Positions 13,648-14,342 of a DNA stretch of 14,342 nucleotides are shown one piece after another (the first letter of the stretch is position 1; each line of letters starts with the position of its first letter). The position numbers and the translations under genes were made by a program. This stretch comes from an uncultured Opitutia bacterium. GTDB taxonomy: Bacteria; Verrucomicrobiota; Verrucomicrobiia; Opitutales; UBA953. Under the pieces are notes generated by a model. The model was not told the origin of the DNA and did no database searches. It worked only from the letters and a program-made list of their open reading frames with translations. The stretch spans positions 1 to 14,342 of the forward strand of contig CAIYUD010000159.1 of the NCBI GenBank assembly GCA_903929325.1. The letters are read 5' to 3'.

Positions 13648-14342
13648 AGCACTTTGCCTGAGCTCATATTACAAAAGAGCAATTCACCGTCGGCTGGATT
13701 TGTCCCGAAGCTAACCACGCTATTAGGCTCTTTAGCAATGGTTGTAAGGGTGCTGCCTTGCATAGGTTGGATTGCAAAGATGCGTCCACTGGCAAAGTCA
13801 CCAAAGATATAGACACCCACAAGTTCTGGTAGAGCCTTGCCTCGGTAGATAATGCCGCCTGTTACGGAGGCTCCGAGTTTACGGTCGTAGTCGCAGAGTG
13901 GCTCAGTGATGCCTGGGATGGATGCGGCCTTGCCGAAGGCCTGTCGTCCTTCGCGCACGGGCCATCCGTAGTCTTTGCCCGCTTCAACGATGTCGACTTC
14001 TTCGATGAGATTTTGACCAACATCACCTGTCATCCAGGTACGCGATGGAGCATCGTAAGCGAATCGCCAGGCATTGCGTAGTCCTGTGGCCCAAGTTTCA
14101 GTGCGCAGCTTTGCGACGTCGACCGGCTTGCCACGGTGAGTTGTGGTTTGAGTGAAGGGGTTGTCGGCAGGTATGGCGTACAGCGCTTCGCCTTTGGCAT
14201 TAGTATGTACGGCTACATCTGGGTTGGGGCGTCGATTTCCAGGACGCTGATCAACGTCGATACGAAAGATGGCCGCAAAGAATCCTTTGTCGATATGTCC
14301 GCCGTGATCAAAGGCATCGTTGGCTGCACCGCCGTCACCACA
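13632..14342 (-). CDS. PQQ-dependent sugar dehydrogenase (glucose/sorbosone dehydrogenase family), N-terminal part beyond window
   Basis: These are the last 236 residues of a soluble-type quinoprotein sugar dehydrogenase (GSDH family, relatives of Asd/YliI and soluble glucose dehydrogenase). Such enzymes oxidise aldose sugars with pyrroloquinoline quinone and calcium, usually in the periplasm. The visible part opens with CGDGGAANDAFDHGG, a family loop near the metal site. It then shows a GLRNAWRF strand (the Arg is expected to contact the cofactor), TGDVGQN, EEVDIVEAGKDYGWP, GGIIYRG and GVYIFGDFASGRIFA, ending in VLKLTR. The frame is open right to the window edge at 14342, so the methionine at 14031-14033 is internal, not the start. 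The N-terminal signal peptide and first propeller blades lie outside. No PQQ synthesis gene is in the window, so cofactor supply is unknown. Convergent with the discoidin gene. Confidence 0.88.
   Translation of the reverse strand, partial: CGDGGAANDAFDHGGHIDKGFFAAIFRIDVDQRPGNRRPNPDVAVHTNAKGEALYAIPADNPFTQTTTHRGKPVDVAKLRTETWATGLRNAWRFAYDAPSRTWMTGDVGQNLIEEVDIVEAGKDYGWPVREGRQAFGKAASIPGITEPLCDYDRKLGASVTGGIIYRGKALPELVGVYIFGDFASGRIFAIQPMQGSTLTTIAKEPNSVVSFGTNPADGELLFCNMSSGKVLKLTR

Noticed and set aside
13632..14033. Short complete 133-residue gene starting at 14033
   Set aside because: The frame remains open upstream to 14342 with continuous sugar dehydrogenase homology, so this methionine is internal.

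Overview
The window looks like a gene-dense piece of a Gram-negative, heterotrophic chromosome, most likely Verrucomicrobiota (Opitutae-like). This is inference from gene content: a prepilin with a textbook FTLIE methylation site, exported xylose-isomerase-like TIM-barrel proteins, a PQQ-type sugar dehydrogenase, a U32 protein with a DUF3656-type insert, and zwf next to opcA. Nearly all starts also lack a Shine-Dalgarno sequence. No phage, transposon, CRISPR or plasmid signature is visible, and no tRNA or rRNA gene was found. No stretch over 300 bases is gene-free; the longest intergenic gaps are about 135 bases.

Layout. 1-691, minus strand: a dimeric-type dUTPase followed after 7 bases by a prepilin-like protein cut by the window edge. 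692-825: a divergent promoter region in which two extended -10 elements overlap head to head. 826-4256, plus: a large U32/RlhA-like protein, then an exported TIM-barrel protein. 4258-7355, minus: a second exported TIM-barrel protein, then the RecD2 helicase. 7450-10381, plus: a tight operon yraN-zwf-opcA (gaps of 5 and 5 bases). 10387-10989, minus: rdgB. 11126-12930, plus: a stand-alone CoaB ligase overlapping a soluble PAS histidine kinase by ATGA, then at 12978-13628 a secreted discoidin-domain protein. 13632-14342, minus: the C-terminal part of a PQQ-dependent sugar dehydrogenase.

How the genes relate. Two enzymes clean the nucleotide pool (dUTPase, RdgB) and one helicase serves DNA repair (RecD2). 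zwf and opcA feed NADPH production through the oxidative pentose phosphate entry step, and CoaB makes a coenzyme A intermediate. The exported TIM barrels, discoidin protein and sugar dehydrogenase suggest sugar chemistry outside the cytoplasm. All three convergent gene pairs meet with only 1, 5 or 3 bases between stop codons, a compact arrangement with no room for ordinary terminators.

Most of the window is ordinary housekeeping and accessory metabolism. I did not find a clear undescribed system. The items most worth a second look are the overlapping divergent promoter, the two cysteine clusters of the U32 protein, the zwf-opcA pair, the CoaB-kinase overlap, and small palindromes at gene junctions.
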